Positions 41,301 through 53,024 of a stretch of DNA of 64,000 nucleotides are shown piece after piece. This stretch comes from Strigamia acuminata (taxonomy: Eukaryota > Arthropoda > Chilopoda > Geophilomorpha > Linotaeniidae). The stretch covers positions 4,666,259-4,730,258 of the forward strand of contig OX442320.1 of NCBI GenBank assembly GCA_949358305.1, given 5' to 3'. Position 1 is the first letter of the stretch. Each line of letters begins with the position of its first letter. The position numbers and the translations under genes were made by a program. The notes under the pieces were generated by a model. That model was given only the letters and a program-made list of their open reading frames with translations. It ran no database searches and was not told the DNA's origin.

Positions 41301-44300
41301 TGTTTAGTATTTTTTGTTTTACAATTTGAAAAATCTAGATCATTATTCTCGATGAGCCGACGAGTGGAGTTGACCCTTACGCTCGTCGCCATCTCTGGTC
41401 ATTATTGCAATCTCAAAAGATGGGAAGGCTTATCTTGCTTACGACTCATTTCATGGACGAAGCTGATATTCTTGCAGGTTCATATTTTAGTCTGTTTTTA
41501 AGGTGACTTGATTAATTGGTGTTTTCGACAGATCGAAAAGCTATTTTAACCAAAGGCAGATTGAGATGTGTAGGATCATCTTTGTTTTTGAAAAATAGAT
41601 TTGGTCTTGGCTATCATTTAATGTGAGTTGTTTTTCTTTATTTCTGGAGTTTAAGTTACGCTCACTCGGAGATGTTGATAATGTATAATTAAAAAATTAA
41701 CGAGTCCCACAATGTTGTGCCGGTTTTATGTGGGCCACCCGGTATAATTGCAATGTATTTTCGAAGCATATGGAGTAAAACAGAGTCCGAGACGTTAGTT
41801 TTTCTACCGGAAAGTTGGGAGGTTTGGTGTTAAGACTTCGGATTGATTGGGATCCGATGTCTAACCACGGGCCCACATCATATTTGCAAACTTTTTCTTA
41901 AAAAATAATAAAAAAAAAAAAGAGAATTAACCTAGAACAACTGAAACCGATCAAAATAACCGGTCGAAATAGCATAAACGATAATACGTGCATACGTTTT
42001 GGCGTCAAATTGAGTTGTTTTAAATTCAGAAACACGCGAAACATGCGAAGAAAATAGTAAAACAAAAATTGATGGATTTTATAAAACCGATAAAATTAAA
42101 AAGGAAATTTTGATTACAGACATGCAATTTTGGATAGATCTGGTTTCTTGACATACTAGTAGATGATTAAACTATAGCTATACTCTGGCTTATCGTAACT
42201 GGGTCCCCAGTTCCTATTGGCCGAGCTATTTCACTGGTGTAGGTATACATAAAAGTAGGCCCAAATACCAGAAATGCAATGGAAGCCATTTTGTGTTCTT
42301 TCCAGAGATAACAATCAATTATAAAAGTTCAAAAATTGCTGGCTTTCCTGACTTAGCAACCAATAAACTAAACAACTGAACAAACAGGTGTTTTGAAAAA
42401 ATAACAGCAGAAAACATTGCTTTATGGTTTCTTAAAACACTTTATTAGTAAACAATAGCAAATTAACATCATTTCAACCAATACAATAATCACACAAATG
42501 TAAAACAAAACAAAACTACATTTGCTGGTGGTAATATAAATGCAGCAGTTAGAAGTAAACAGGCTCGGCCAATAGGAACTGGATACCCAGTTACGATAAG
42601 CCAGAGTATAGTCATTCATAGTAATTAAGCTTGTTAACGGATCGGATGCGTGCGGATCCACGGGTAATCCGCATCCGATCCGAATCTCGCGGATTGGCGG
42701 AAAGACAATCCGATCCGATCCGTGCGGATGAACCGCACAATCCGGATCAATCTTTGTCTAATCCGATCCGATCCGCAGATCCGCGGATTGGGTTGCGGAT
42801 TCAATCATTTTGGTAATTTTTTTTTGTTTTTTTTTTCCCAGACGATTTGCTGCCTTTAATTCAATTCGGATTCACCAAATTAGCCCCGAATTCAAATTTG
42901 GTGAAAACCTTTCTTCGTTTTTAATTAAAACGTCTATCGGACGTTTGTCGGACATGTAACGTTCAATCGCCCTCTGGCGACGTTTGTCCTGTCTTTCGCC
43001 TCTCGAACCCGAAAATTCCAAACTATGTATATTATACCATTCCTTAATTTTTCCTTTCCGAATTTTGACCAATTTTTGAAGAATTTCAACCATTTTTTGA
43101 TGAATTTTTGATGAATTCTCCAGTAAAATTTTGTTGCGGATGTTTCGGATCAATCCGCGGATCAGCGGATTCCCATCCGCGGATTCAGCGTGCGGATTGA
43201 GCGCCCAACCGATCCGCAATTAAAATGGCGGTCGGATGGTTTGCTCCGATCCGCATCCGCATCCGATCCGATCCGATCCGCGGATATGCGGATCAGATCC
43301 GATCCGCGTACAAGCTTAATAGTAATGTAAAATTTGTATATTTTACATTATTGCACATTAATTTATTAAATTATTATTTTCTCAGTGGGTCATTATGACC
43401 GGTTTTAACCGTTCTAGGTAGGGGGAAATTCCGGCCGTTCTAGTGTTTAACTTTAGACAATATTATAGTGGTGGGTAGAGCCCCTTTTGTCTCCTGACAA
43501 TCATTGCTTTTAGACGCAATACGCCATTGGATGTCTGATATGAATTTGTTATGTAATTTGTTTAGAATGGTGGTTGAGGACAACTACAACTTAAATCGCA
43601 TCATCCAACTGGTAATTCACCACATCCCCAACGCTTCACAAACACCTACTCACGGACGGGAAATTTCTTTCCTACTTCCCCTTAACGACATCGAAAAGTT
43701 CCCGACCCTGTTCAGAGCGTTGGACGAAACGATGAAACAAGAGGGCCCGAACCCGCTGGGTATTCGTACCTACGGCATCAACATGACTACGATGGAGGAA
43801 GTGTTTCTGAAACTTGGCGAAGAAGGGGGAGAACATATTCTCGAATCGAAGGAATCCGCTGTGAAAGTGATGCTGCTTAACCGGTCACTTTCACATCAAG
43901 AGAGTATTCGCTCGTCTCCTCCGACCACTCCAGTGGTGGAAAATCGACTTAACTTGTCGCCGGATGATTCCGGCCTGGACCGAGTTCTGGAATACATTGG
44001 CAAGACTAATTATTCCTCGTGGCAATCACTCGGATCCATCATTTGGATACGCTTTTTGTCAAACGTGCGTCTCCCGAAGAACATTTACGCTACCATTGTG
44101 ATGCCTGTCATCATGCTGATTATCAGTTTTCTGTTTCTGCGAAACCAAACCACGCCGGAATTACAGACAATGCTGGAAATTAAACCTGACATGTACCAAA
44201 CACTTTTAGGAAATCCGTCGTTGCTGTATGATAATTTCACAGGTGAACAACCAACCGCGATCAATTATTCCTCGATATGCCTAAAAACATGCAGGGGCGG

Positions 44301-46403
44301 ATCTACATCAGGGCAAATAGGGCTTGAGCACAGGGCTCCCAAATTCTAGGGGCTCCCAAGACACAACACAATGTACTTTTTTTTATTTTTTTTTGATCAA
44401 GGGGCTCCGAAAAACTTCAAGCTCCGGGCCTCCAAAAAGCTAGGTTTGTCCCTGAAAACAGGCATATCAAGGGATTACCATACCGTATTTCCCAAGGCAA
44501 GATTACTCCCATGTTTTTTTACCAATAACTGACATTACAAACTTGGGTCATCTAAATTATAAGAGCAGTTGTAAATAATGCTGGGCGCACACATACTGCG
44601 ATTTCGCATCGCGTTGCGATTTTGCATTGCGTTGTGATTTCGCAAGCGAAATCGCCCTGTTAATCGCGCGCAATGCTACACACATGTAGCTATTCCAGCT
44701 TTGCTATTTCAATGTTATGACGTCATTCCTGATCTGAAAAACCTGCCCGGTTGAAAATGTTGATGAAATGACGTCATTTCACACAGCTCACGGATTGGCT
44801 GCGACATGAATCGCGGGCGAAATAGTACTTGAGACAAGTACTATTTTCTAAAGTAGATTTCAAACCGGCGCGAAGGAAATGACGTCATTTGCGCTTGCGC
44901 AATGGCAACGCGATCGCGACGCAATGCGAAATCGCGGTATGTGTACGCCCAGCATAACTTGGGAATAATTAGTGGAAATACGGTATTTATTATTCACATG
45001 TTTTGGGGTGGGGATGACTAATTATTGTTTTTATTGACAAAAGGTAAATCACTTTCTAAACTGCTTACTGCCTTTCAAGTGCAAGGAGTTAGTTCAGAAG
45101 CTTATGGAAGGAGTTTTCGCTCTCTACTGAATAATCCTCCGCATAATTATTACCTAAATGTAACAATGTATAATTATGATCAAGGAGTGGTAATTTTTGT
45201 TTAGAAAACTTGGGTTTGCACAGTGAAATCTGGGTTATGGTGACCACCATTAGCAGATTTTGCTGTATCACAAACCTCCAGTTTGCGCTTATATCTTGAT
45301 GCCCAATTGAAACTGCTGTACCCACTGCAATTCTTTAATTATACCGTATTACTTTACATAAAGCGGCATGCCGTTAGGCATGGGTTTAGCAGATTTTTAA
45401 TATTTTGTCCAAAAAGTGTATACCGGCATGCCGATGTAAATCAAAACATGCCGGTATAGGTGAAAAACTTTCTTTTCTAGTTTTTTTTTTAAAGAGGCCA
45501 GATGAATAATTATATTGAATTTTGGGTTCTGAAATTTAAGTTTTATTGATATTCTGAAGATTACTACTAAAATTTGGGAAATGTTATACAAATTTCCTAC
45601 ATTTTGGACATCTAAAAATGATTTTTTTGGTTGTTTTGTCTAAATTCTTTAAAAAAAATTCGTACTCACTTACACCGGCATGCCGTTATAACTCGAATTA
45701 TACCGGCATGGGGCTTAATGTGAGGTAATACGGTATGTTATATTATTGGTGACCAGAGGTCCTCAAACTTTCCTGGTAATGCCTGCACTTATTGCTGAGT
45801 AGTGTCTGGATGAACCTTAAAATATACTAATATTGCGAACCGGCTGGGTTAACATCTTAACCTAGGCTAGTTTTTGGTGAGCTAAGCTAGCTCAAGTTCC
45901 ATCTAGCCTGTGTAGTGCGATGTGTATACCTATGGCCAAAAAAATCTTCACATAAAATAATAATAATTCAGTGGGTATTCTTGGGAGGAAGTGTTAACGG
46001 AACTGTAAAAAGCTTCTGGGGTAGCGGCTGCCCAGAATGGGATGCGCAGTTTGAATTTAGCATCAAGATATCGGAGCAGACCGCGATTATAATGGAATTG
46101 AATGATGTGTGTTTTTTTGTGTCAAATTGCAGCTCGAATTGGATGCCATCTACAATGACACTAGTCAACACATTATTCCGTCGTTAATCAATCTGCTAAG
46201 TAACGCCTGGTTGGGCATGGCACCCATTTTGGAAAATTGCACGAAAAATCCTATTACAGTACATGCAAAATTATTGCCGAACCGCAAGACCTTTCGTAAC
46301 TTTGACGGCAATATTTTTGGATCCTCAACAATGATTGGGTTCCTTTTTGCCTCCATACCATTGACGCTGGTCGTTGATGTGGTGGAAGACAGAGAAGTGA
46401 GTT

Positions 46404-46463
<60 letters not shown>

Positions 46464-49400
46464 TTTGGGTATTGATGAAATGTTTGCTTGTGTATTGCTA
46501 GAGGAAGGTGAAGCATCTTCTTCGAGTCAACGGGATGACGTTTCATGTATACTGGATTTCATTCTTTGTTTGCCATATTTTTCTGATGGCCATTTCACTC
46601 ATTCAAATGATTATAGTCGTCGTTGCCTTCGGTATCCACTCCCTTATGACGGATGGTGCTCTTTTGTGTTTAATCATAATCTACACCCTTGTTTTACCAT
46701 CATCATTGTTTTATTACTACGCTCTCTCGTTTACATTCAAGGATCATGAAAAAGCGCAATCATTTCTCTCCATTTTTGTAGTATTCGTAAGTTTAATTTG
46801 ATTATTGATTTCCTTGCCGATCAGTCGCATACCAATGGGAGTTTGTTGTAAGTTTTCTGAAACAGAATTCTGTCGAGCGTTGTTGTAATGACTCGCAAGG
46901 GACCCGATAAATCGGTTTGTTATAACGAAAGTTTGTTATATCAAAATTTTTTAACATGGTGTTCTATGGCCAATCCACCAACTAAGCCATTTTTTAATAT
47001 TTGTTATCACGATAAATCCGTTATAGCGAGAAATCCGTTATATCGCGGTTTGTTATAACGAGATTCTCCTTCCTTCTGTGGTAAGATGTGGCGTCGGCTG
47101 ATTGGCACGGAAATATACATATGGTTCAAACATATATTGAAATTATATTGCAATGTATTTTGAAATGCATAGGGTTTGTAATACCTTTTTGCGTGCTATT
47201 GGTTTGCAAATGATAATACACTTTGTAAAACGTATTGTTACGCGGCTGAGCCATAAATCGGCTGTCTTTTCCGCGCTTCCGTAGGTAATTAGTTTCCATT
47301 AAAGTCAGCCGCGTAACAGTATTATGAAATGTGTTCCGAGATACTATAATTTGTCAAATATTCATATGCATTTTTTCAATTGTATTTTGAAATGCATTGT
47401 ACATTTTGGAATGCGCTAAGTGAAAAGCAATATATTGTAAAATATGTTTTTGAACCATATGGTTTTGCTGGTGAAATGTAATGTGGATGTTCAGAATCTG
47501 TTTTTTAATCAAATCAAACCAAAAGCTATAGATTGTGGTTGGCCGGTAGCTAACTGATATGCAAAACAGTTTTTGAACATCCGGAATGATTTATTCTGTA
47601 ATAATGTTTTGTTTCTCAAGGTGGGATACATTCCATACGTAGCGGTATTCGTGTTAGATATTCTCAGCCACGATGCAACTTCATCCTGGGCATTGCATGT
47701 GACATTCAGTCTTTTGTTTCCTTTGTACATTCCATTTTCTAGTCTTTATTATATTAATAAGGTAATTGAATTGAAGACTAACATTTTGGATATTTCATAC
47801 TGCTACTTATTGATGTCTTTGCTTGTAGGTTTATTTAATGTGCCAAGCATATCGCCGCGAGCCAACCATGGCAGATTATTTTGATAAGGAAATTCTAGTC
47901 ATTATTTTTTCGGTAACGAATAACGACAAATGATAAAATGTTTACATCGACTGAATGTAATAGCCTGTGCTTGAATTTAATACGGCATTCCCTCAGTAAA
48001 ACAATTTTTTGCATTCAATTCTCAAAAGATTGATTATACTCTGTCTGACCTTAAGAATAAAGAAAAGCCCCCCTTTTTTTGAGGCCTTTTCACTGGTGTA
48101 GTGATACCAAAAAGTAGAGCAATACACCAGGTTTTAATAAAACCTCAGGTTTTATTAAGCCTAATAATCTTAAAATAAAGTAAATAAACAATGGTATTTT
48201 GTTATGGCATTTTAGTATGGTATTTTTCAAATCCTGTTTAGAGACGTCATTTCAAAGGATTGAAGACACCTAACTTACTGCAACTGATGGCTTATTAAGC
48301 ATTAAGAAAATTGTTGCTAGTCAACCAACAGAAAAATGAGAGTGTATGACATTTAAGCAATTGTAAATTCAAAAATCTGTGTTAATTTGAAGTGGGGGCT
48401 AAATTTGTATCCAATACAAGCACAGGAATACCATTTTTGTGATGTGTAGTTTTGGTTAATTGTTCCTTTTCTATCGTTTAGTTAGTACTACATGTTTTTG
48501 TGTATTACTGCGTGCTACGGATGTTGGATCTGTGGAGCATGGGTGTGCCAATATCATCTCTCTTTTCTAAGAAAGATCCTGCCTTTAAAAACAACGAAGA
48601 GATTGTCGAAGGGGAAGATTCAGACGTGATCGCTGAACGGCAAAAAGTGGATTTGCTAGATTCCAATCCAGACACCGTAATGAAGAAACTTCTATCCACT
48701 TGTTTGTTTGTTTATTTATTTATTTATTTATTTATTTATTACGCAGATCGCGAACGTACTAATTAAGAATTTGCGTAAAGTGTACGATCCGCAAACATGG
48801 AAAGTTGGGTTTTTACAGAAACTTTTCCATCGAAAATCAGACATTTGTGCAGTTATGCCGAAAGTGGCAGTACACAATTTGAGTTTTTCGGTCGGACCTG
48901 GCGAAGTTTTTGGCCTATTGGGCCCGAACGGTGCCGGAAAGACGACAACGCTGCGGATTGTAGTCTCCGACGAGGAACCGACCGCGGGGAAAGTTGTCGT
49001 TGCCGGTTACACGGTTGCGAGTAATTTGTCTACAGTTTTCCGTCTGATGGGATATTGTCCCCAACACGATGCACTTTGGAAGAATATCACTCTGAAAGAG
49101 CATCTACGCTGCTATGCGAGGATACGGGGAATACCGGAAGCCGATGTAGAGACTGTGGTCAACAAGTACAGGCGATGACATGGAGAACTTAACAATGTTT
49201 TGATTGCATTCACTTTGTTTACTTAGGTTTATCGAAGGATTGAATATTAGGGAACATGTGGACAAGAAAGCGAGTCAGTTGTCGGGCGGAACTCAACGGA
49301 AATTGAGTTTTGCCATCAGTTTGTTAGGGTCTTCCCGAATTGTCCTGCTGGACGAACCATCCACCGGGATGGATCCGCAAGCCAAACGGTTTCTATGGAA

Positions 49401-51638
49401 TACAATTATGGCCAGTTTTCGCGGTACCAGAGGTGCTATTTTAACGACACATTCCATGGAAGAAGCTGAAATCGTGTGCACGAGAATTGGAATAATGGTC
49501 AAGGGCGGGCTCAGGTAATAACGAAACTTAAACGCCGTTTGGCCCAGAGAATCGATTAATCCTCATTGGCCGGCTGCTTTACTCAGGGCCGCCGCTTGGG
49601 GGGGATCGCTTTGTTTAAAGTTGTATTTTGATGCCATCAGTTTATCCAGGGGTGACCACATGGAGGTAGAGAGTTGGATTTTACACCCCCTAAAAAAACA
49701 CTAGACTTGCAGCATCCTCTTTTAATGAAGCGTAGAAATAATTGGGACTTTTTCTGACTCATGAGGGAGCTGTCGATGCTTTGTCCGCTGACCAATGAGA
49801 ATTAGTGGATTATTTTGGGATTAGTAGAGTATCGGCAGCCGATCGGGAAACATTCTAATCGGGATTTGTTTTACTTGAAATAGATGTTTAGGATCGACAC
49901 AACATCTAAAAAATAAATATGGTCGTGGATATTTACTGGAAATTAAACTAGGTCCTAGAACACTGTTGAGAGATTTTCAACAGTTCATTAAAAATTTGTT
50001 TCCTCAAGCAATTATGCAAGAAAGTTTTGCAAATCACTTCAAATACAGCATTCCACAATCCACTGTTTCGTCGTTAGCAGAAGTTTTCTCCAATTTAGAA
50101 GCCGGTACTTGCGTTAACTGATTACGATTAATTAAGTGTCAGTCAATGATTAATTCTCTTTGTTAACAGCAAAACTAAATTTGGGAATATCAGAATATAG
50201 TTTTAGTCAATCAACATTAGAACAGGTTAGTTATTTAACCAAAGGCTGTGACATGTCGACGAAAGCAAAACCTAACCTACGGGTTCCTCTTTTGAAGGCA
50301 TGTTACAGCTGGTTGGCTATTAATACCATGAACCAAGGATAACATGAACACGTATCTGTGTGTTATTTCATATTGATTCGTTGTCAGGCATTGCTTGTCA
50401 ACTAAGCATGTTTGTTACTTGTTTTCATCTCAGAATACAGTGAGGATATGTACCGTATTACCTCGCTTTAAGCTGCATACCGGTATAGTGCGAGTTTTAC
50501 CGGCATGCCGATAAACTGTTTTTACCGGCATGCCGGTGTAAGTGAGTGCGAATTTTTTTTTAGACGAATTGAGCCTCAAGAAGCGTAAAAAGCATTTTTA
50601 GACGTCCAAAATGTAGGAATTGGCCAAAATTTTTATAAAATTACACAGGCTTTAGTAACACCGTATTGCCCCGTTTAAACGCCCGGGTTCATTTAAGCGC
50701 CCGCCCCGTTTAAGCGCCTGGCAGTCATTGGCCCAAAAGTTTATAGGCGCCGAGCCCGTATAAACGCCGGGCTTCAAATAGGCGCCGGGTCGACGGGTAC
50801 GTCCAGATAACGTGCCGAAATCTGCACAAAAATTGACGGTACTTCAATTGTTGGCACTTCTAATGCAGGTGCTTTTGCTATTTCAGAGCATTTATTACAA
50901 AAATGGGACGTTTAGATTAATGTGAAATAAAAAAAATTAAAATTTAATTCATAAAATGTTTATAATTCCAAAAAAAAATTTCTTTTGCAGTAATTTAGAC
51001 CTTTTTTTGGGTTAAGAGCCGGTCCCGTTTAAACGCCGGGCTTCAAATAGGCGCCGGGAGGGCCGGTTGAAAAAAACAATTAAACGCCCGGGCGTTTAAA
51101 CGGGGCGGTACGGTAATCTTCAGAAAATTAAGAAAACTCAAATTTCAGGCCAAAATTCCAACATAACTATTCATCTGGGCTCTTTTAAGTAAAAAAACAA
51201 AAAAGAAACAGCTTTTTCACTTATGTAAGCGTATTTCACTTCATACTGACATGCCGGTATAAATTGTTTCACTAGCTGCATTCAAAAACTAAAATATTTT
51301 GTGTTTTACTTCAATTTTAAACCAAAAATGACATCATTTCCTGTTTAAACCCATGTTAAAACTTAAAATACACTTAAACTAAAATTGTTATTTTAATTTT
51401 TGAACGCAGCAACTGAAATTACAAAAACCCATATCCAACAGCATGCGGCTCAAAGTGGGGTAATATGGTATTATGCGGTGCCATCTGCGGCAAAACGCTA
51501 TGAACATGTGGTTACGTGTCCATTTTATCCTTGGTTTATGATAACACACTGCGGAAACTTTTGATAACATTTTTTTTCGAAATGTTTTTGAAGGTGTTTC
51601 TTGATTTTGCTCGACAACAAGAAGATGAAGACCAGTGA
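32308..51638 (+). CDS. ABCA5: ABCA5-type full ABC transporter
   Basis: Full-length ABCA lipid-type transporter, 1655 residues (human ABCA5 about 1642). Twenty-four in-phase exons: 32308-32397, 33532-33925, 38066-38172, 38237-38460, 38868-39054, 39124-39267, 39805-39952, 40012-40254, 40590-40876, 41165-41284, 41339-41477, 41532-41622, 43566-44242, 45988-46106, 46133-46396, 46502-46786, 47621-47761, 47829-47912, 48482-48676, 48747-49165, 49227-49514, 49884-50104, 50170-50225, 51594-51638. NBD1: Walker [10 protein letters not shown] (about residue 528), signature LSGGQKRKL, Walker B IIILDEP. NBD2: GPNGAGKTT (about 1372), [24 protein letters not shown]-loop [24 protein letters not shown] after the first membrane block and [11 protein letters not shown] near the end are typical of ABCA5. 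One junction implies a 26-nt intron (46107-46132). AATAAA at 51650. Expected in endolysosomal or other internal membranes. Confidence 0.93.
32450..33470. repeat. Polypyrimidine simple-repeat tract (CCATTTTCC words) in ABCA intron 1
   Basis: About 1 kb in which the plus strand is almost free of purine runs, grading from T-rich to regular 'tccattttccattttccatttttcc' repeats. Strand-asymmetric sequence of this length can form triplex-like or H-DNA structures. The minus-strand frame rich in Met/Glu/Asn/Gly/Lys is a repeat artefact. Confidence 0.9.
34292..34860. other. ABCA intron 2 segment with old repeat remains
   Basis: Sequence around 34540-34670 ('gggcacag…', 'agcccagggtgctgaaaagtgtaaagacggccctgg') resembles ends of hAT-type elements seen at 44292-44454, but I could not define boundaries. 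No exon is expected here because the flanking exons join in phase. Confidence 0.3.
34868..35003. mobile_element. 136-bp MITE, GCTGCATTCAAAAA family
   Basis: Inverted ends GCTGCATTCAAAAA / TTTTTGAATGCAGC. Another full copy is at 51275-51410 (opposite orientation) and a half copy at 39320-39397, all in introns of the ABCA gene. Confidence 0.9.
35570..36365. mobile_element. MITE-like element with nested insertion
   Basis: Ends ACAGTTTGCAGCAGGTAATTTTCCC and its imperfect complement GGGAAAAGTACCTGCCGCAAACTGT. It is split by another element at 35861-36168. Confidence 0.75.
35861..36168. mobile_element. Nested element with long inverted ends
   Basis: Starts GTGGCTACATTCATGTCCGA and ends in the near complement …GAACATGAATGTAACCAC. 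The flanks share TTAAATAAA (about 35848-35857 and 36172-36182), compatible with a 9-bp target duplication of Mutator-like elements. The exact ends are uncertain. Confidence 0.7.
37195..37474 (+). mobile_element. Ty3/gypsy reverse transcriptase relic
   Basis: A frame of about 90 codons contains [15 protein letters not shown], the RT catalytic YLDD motif, followed after an internal deletion by [10 protein letters not shown], the connection region typical of Ty3/gypsy pol. No other pol domains or LTRs were identified nearby. A dead fragment in ABCA intron 2. Confidence 0.85.
39320..39397. mobile_element. Half copy of the 136-bp MITE
   Basis: Identical over most of its length to the first half of 51275-51410 (GCTGCATTCAAAAACTAAAA… to …TTTCCTGTTTAAAC), then breaks off. 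Confidence 0.8.
40271..40535. mobile_element. MITE-like element with GAAGTGACTTCT words
   Basis: Ends TTGCATTCAGTCTTCGAAAGAC and the near complement GTCTTTTGAAGTTTGAATGCATTCA. Internally it has several AGAAGTGACTTCT words, as in the larger element at 57271-57818. It occupies the intron between ABCA exons 8 and 9. Confidence 0.55.
40917..41138. mobile_element. pogo/Tigger-like MITE
   Basis: Ends CGCAGTCGAGCCTCGTTATAACGAA and CTCGTTATAACAAACCG complement …CGAGGTTCGACTG, flanked by TA. The interior has repeated CGTTATAACGA and CGTTATATCGCGGTT. Related pieces at 28725 and 46890. Confidence 0.8.
42179..42610. mobile_element. MITE, TATACTCTGGCTTATCGTAA family
   Basis: Inverted ends of more than 25 bp (TATACTCTGGCTTATCGTAA / TTACGATAAGCCAGAGTATA), 432 bp. 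Partial relatives with the same interior (Phe/Ser-type text 'tggctttcctgac…aaccaataaac') are at 48044-48200 and 58446-58740. Confidence 0.88.
42626..43318. mobile_element. hAT-like element built of GGATCCGATCC words
   Basis: Flanked by a perfect 8-bp duplication ATAGTAAT (42618-42625, 43319-43326). The ends TAAGCTTGT / ACAAGCTTA are inverted. Both ends contain dozens of CGGATCGGATC / GATCCGATCCGCGG words; the core is AT-rich with no transposase. It lies 8 bp from another MITE. Confidence 0.92.
44292..44454. mobile_element. Short hAT-like element
   Basis: Starts CAGGGGCGGATCTACATC and ends GGTTTGTCCCTG. The 8-bp flanks are AAAACATG and AAAACAGG (one mismatch). The interior contains GGGGCTCC repeats. 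It sits just after ABCA exon 13. Confidence 0.75.
44580..44953. mobile_element. MITE with long inverted ends, GCTGGGCGCACACATACTGC family
   Basis: Left GCTGGGCGCACACATACTGCG and right …CGCGGTATGTGTACGCCCAGC are complementary. Subterminal GCGATTTCGCATTGCG palindromes. 374 bp, no coding. Confidence 0.88.
45342..45735. mobile_element. MITE, TACCGTATTACTTTACAT / GGCATGCCG family
   Basis: Ends TACCGTATTAC / GTAATACGGTA with subterminal ACCGGCATGCCG palindromes. The same family forms the outer part of 50451-51470. Confidence 0.85.
46400..46462. repeat. GATA microsatellite
   Basis: About 14 uninterrupted GATA units directly after the ABCA exon 15 donor. Confidence 0.98.
46890..47075. mobile_element. 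pogo-like MITE copy
   Basis: CGGTTTGTTATAACGAAAG … CGCGGTTTGTTATAACGAGA, with the shared 'aacatggtgttctatggccaa' core. In an ABCA intron. Confidence 0.75.
48044..48200. mobile_element. Partial MITE of the TATACTCTGG family
   Basis: Begins 'tatactctgtctgaccttaag' and contains 'ttttcactggtgtagtgataccaaaaagtagagc', as in 42179-42610 and 58446-58740. The 3' end is lost. Confidence 0.6.
50659..51115. mobile_element. GC-rich CCCGGGCGTTTAAA element, nested
   Basis: Ends ACCGTATTGCCCCGTTTAAACG and CGTTTAAACGGGGCGGTACGGT. Long stem of GCGCCGGG words around an AT core. Longer than the copy at 1886-2006 (457 versus 121 bp). Confidence 0.85.
51275..51410. mobile_element. 136-bp MITE, second full copy
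   Basis: Reverse-oriented relative to 34868-35003, with the same length and nearly the same sequence. Confidence 0.88.
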
Positions 51639-51649
51639 GAGTCTGATTC

Positions 51650-51655
51650 AATAAA
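51650..51655 (+). terminator. Poly(A) signal of the ABCA gene
   Basis: AATAAA 11 bases after the TGA stop at 51636-51638. Unusually close to the stop, implying a very short 3' UTR, or a later signal is used. Confidence 0.5.
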
Positions 51656-53024
51656 CCTATGTATCCATTGAAATAATATAGTAATAATTACAACAAAACT
51701 GCAGGTTGAAATGCTTTGGCTTTGGTAAATTTTGATTTAGAATTCTTCTTTTTGGCACAAGATTAAATAATGAATTTTTTGCTTGTTCCAAATGAACATG
51801 CAGTGAAATCTGAATTTGCACAATCATGGATGGCATTTAGAGGGTGAAAAATGGCTAAAACAAAGCAATGTAATTGATGTTGTTCAATTTAATTAAACAA
51901 CAAGGATTGTATTGTTTCAATGTATTGAGTCATGAAATGTGTCAAAAATTGATAAATTTGTATAGTAATTGTTGGGTCCAAAGCAGCTAAGGAAATATAA
52001 ACAGTTGAGTTTAGTTTGATGAAATATATGCAGTTTTATTGTTTTGTTATTATAATTATCATGAATTTGATTTAGATTTATTTTTTTATGGAATTATTAG
52101 ATGATGAAGTGAATTGATTTATTTTTTATATTTTAATTGAATTAATATTGTGGTTTATTATTTTTTAGTTTGTTTTACGAATAAATTATTTGTTGGTTTT
52201 TAATCATTTTTTGTTGGTAATTGAAAATAAAAAAAAATTTGAATTGAATTCTGAAATTATTGGACCGTAGTTGCAACTACTAATAATTTCCAAAATGGCC
52301 ACATATCTGTGAAATCTTTGATGCCAACCTGTACAAAACTAACCATTGAAAAAAATGTTTCCAACAGGTGGCATAAAATATACAAAATAAATGCAATAAA
52401 TAGTCAGTACAAATTCAATGCTTATTGGCGAACAAATATATGAAAAATACATTTGTAATACAATGTGGGTAATAATATATTAACATATAATCCAACATCA
52501 AGTTGTACAATAAGGGGTTTCATTAAATGAGCGATTAGTTGATTACTATGATTAGTCGATTACTTGATTTTCTTAAAATTTTTTAGTACAAAAGATTTGA
52601 GAATTAGTCATTTTTAGACTAAACAAATGTTGCTCTACAAGTTTACAATTGAAAATTTCTGTCTATCTAACGGTTTCTTAGATAATTTCCCAATGACCTT
52701 GAAGGAAAATCCCAAAGTCAAATTTTGGGTCACCAAAAGATTGCCCCACCCAACTTTAGTATTTTGCCATCATTAGATTAGACGCATTGTCAACACTTTC
52801 AGAAATATTAAGTAAAGATACAGACTTTTTGTTCACCCTGTATAACAAAGTCTGTTCAGTTTAGGTTAAACTGACAAATATTGGCAGCGTCTGTTAACAG
52901 GTCACGTTCTATTCTACCCGTTAACCACAATAGCTCATTCCCATGACATCACAGTGGCCAACGCCATCTATTGAGCTTTTATGACACTAAATTAACTAAA
53001 ACAGTGACAGTATTCACGAAAAAA
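51656..53024. other. Intergenic region between convergent ABCA and Toll genes
   Basis: AT-rich. I see no exon, long repeat or RNA gene. Both flanking genes point into it, so it contains their 3' ends. Confidence 0.5.

Larger units (their letters stand above)
50451..51470. mobile_element. Composite: TACCGTATTAC MITE with two other MITEs inside
   Basis: Outer ends TACCGTATTACCTCGCTTTAAGC and …GCGGCTCAAAGTGGGGTAATATGGTA. Within lie a GC-rich CCCGGGCGTTTAAA element (50659-51115) and a complete 136-bp GCTGCATTCAAAA element (51275-51410). It fills the last ABCA intron. Confidence 0.8.

Noticed and set aside
42631-43219. Frames in the GGATCCGATCC element
   Set aside because: Low-complexity coding from transposon repeats; no transposase motif.
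45974-45987. ABCA5 exon 14 starting at TGGGTATTC after TTCAG
   Set aside because: It would be out of phase with exon 13; the acceptor at 45986-45987 restores the frame.
46400-46462. GATA repeat as a regulatory GATA-factor site
   Set aside because: A plain microsatellite; length and position give no support for function.
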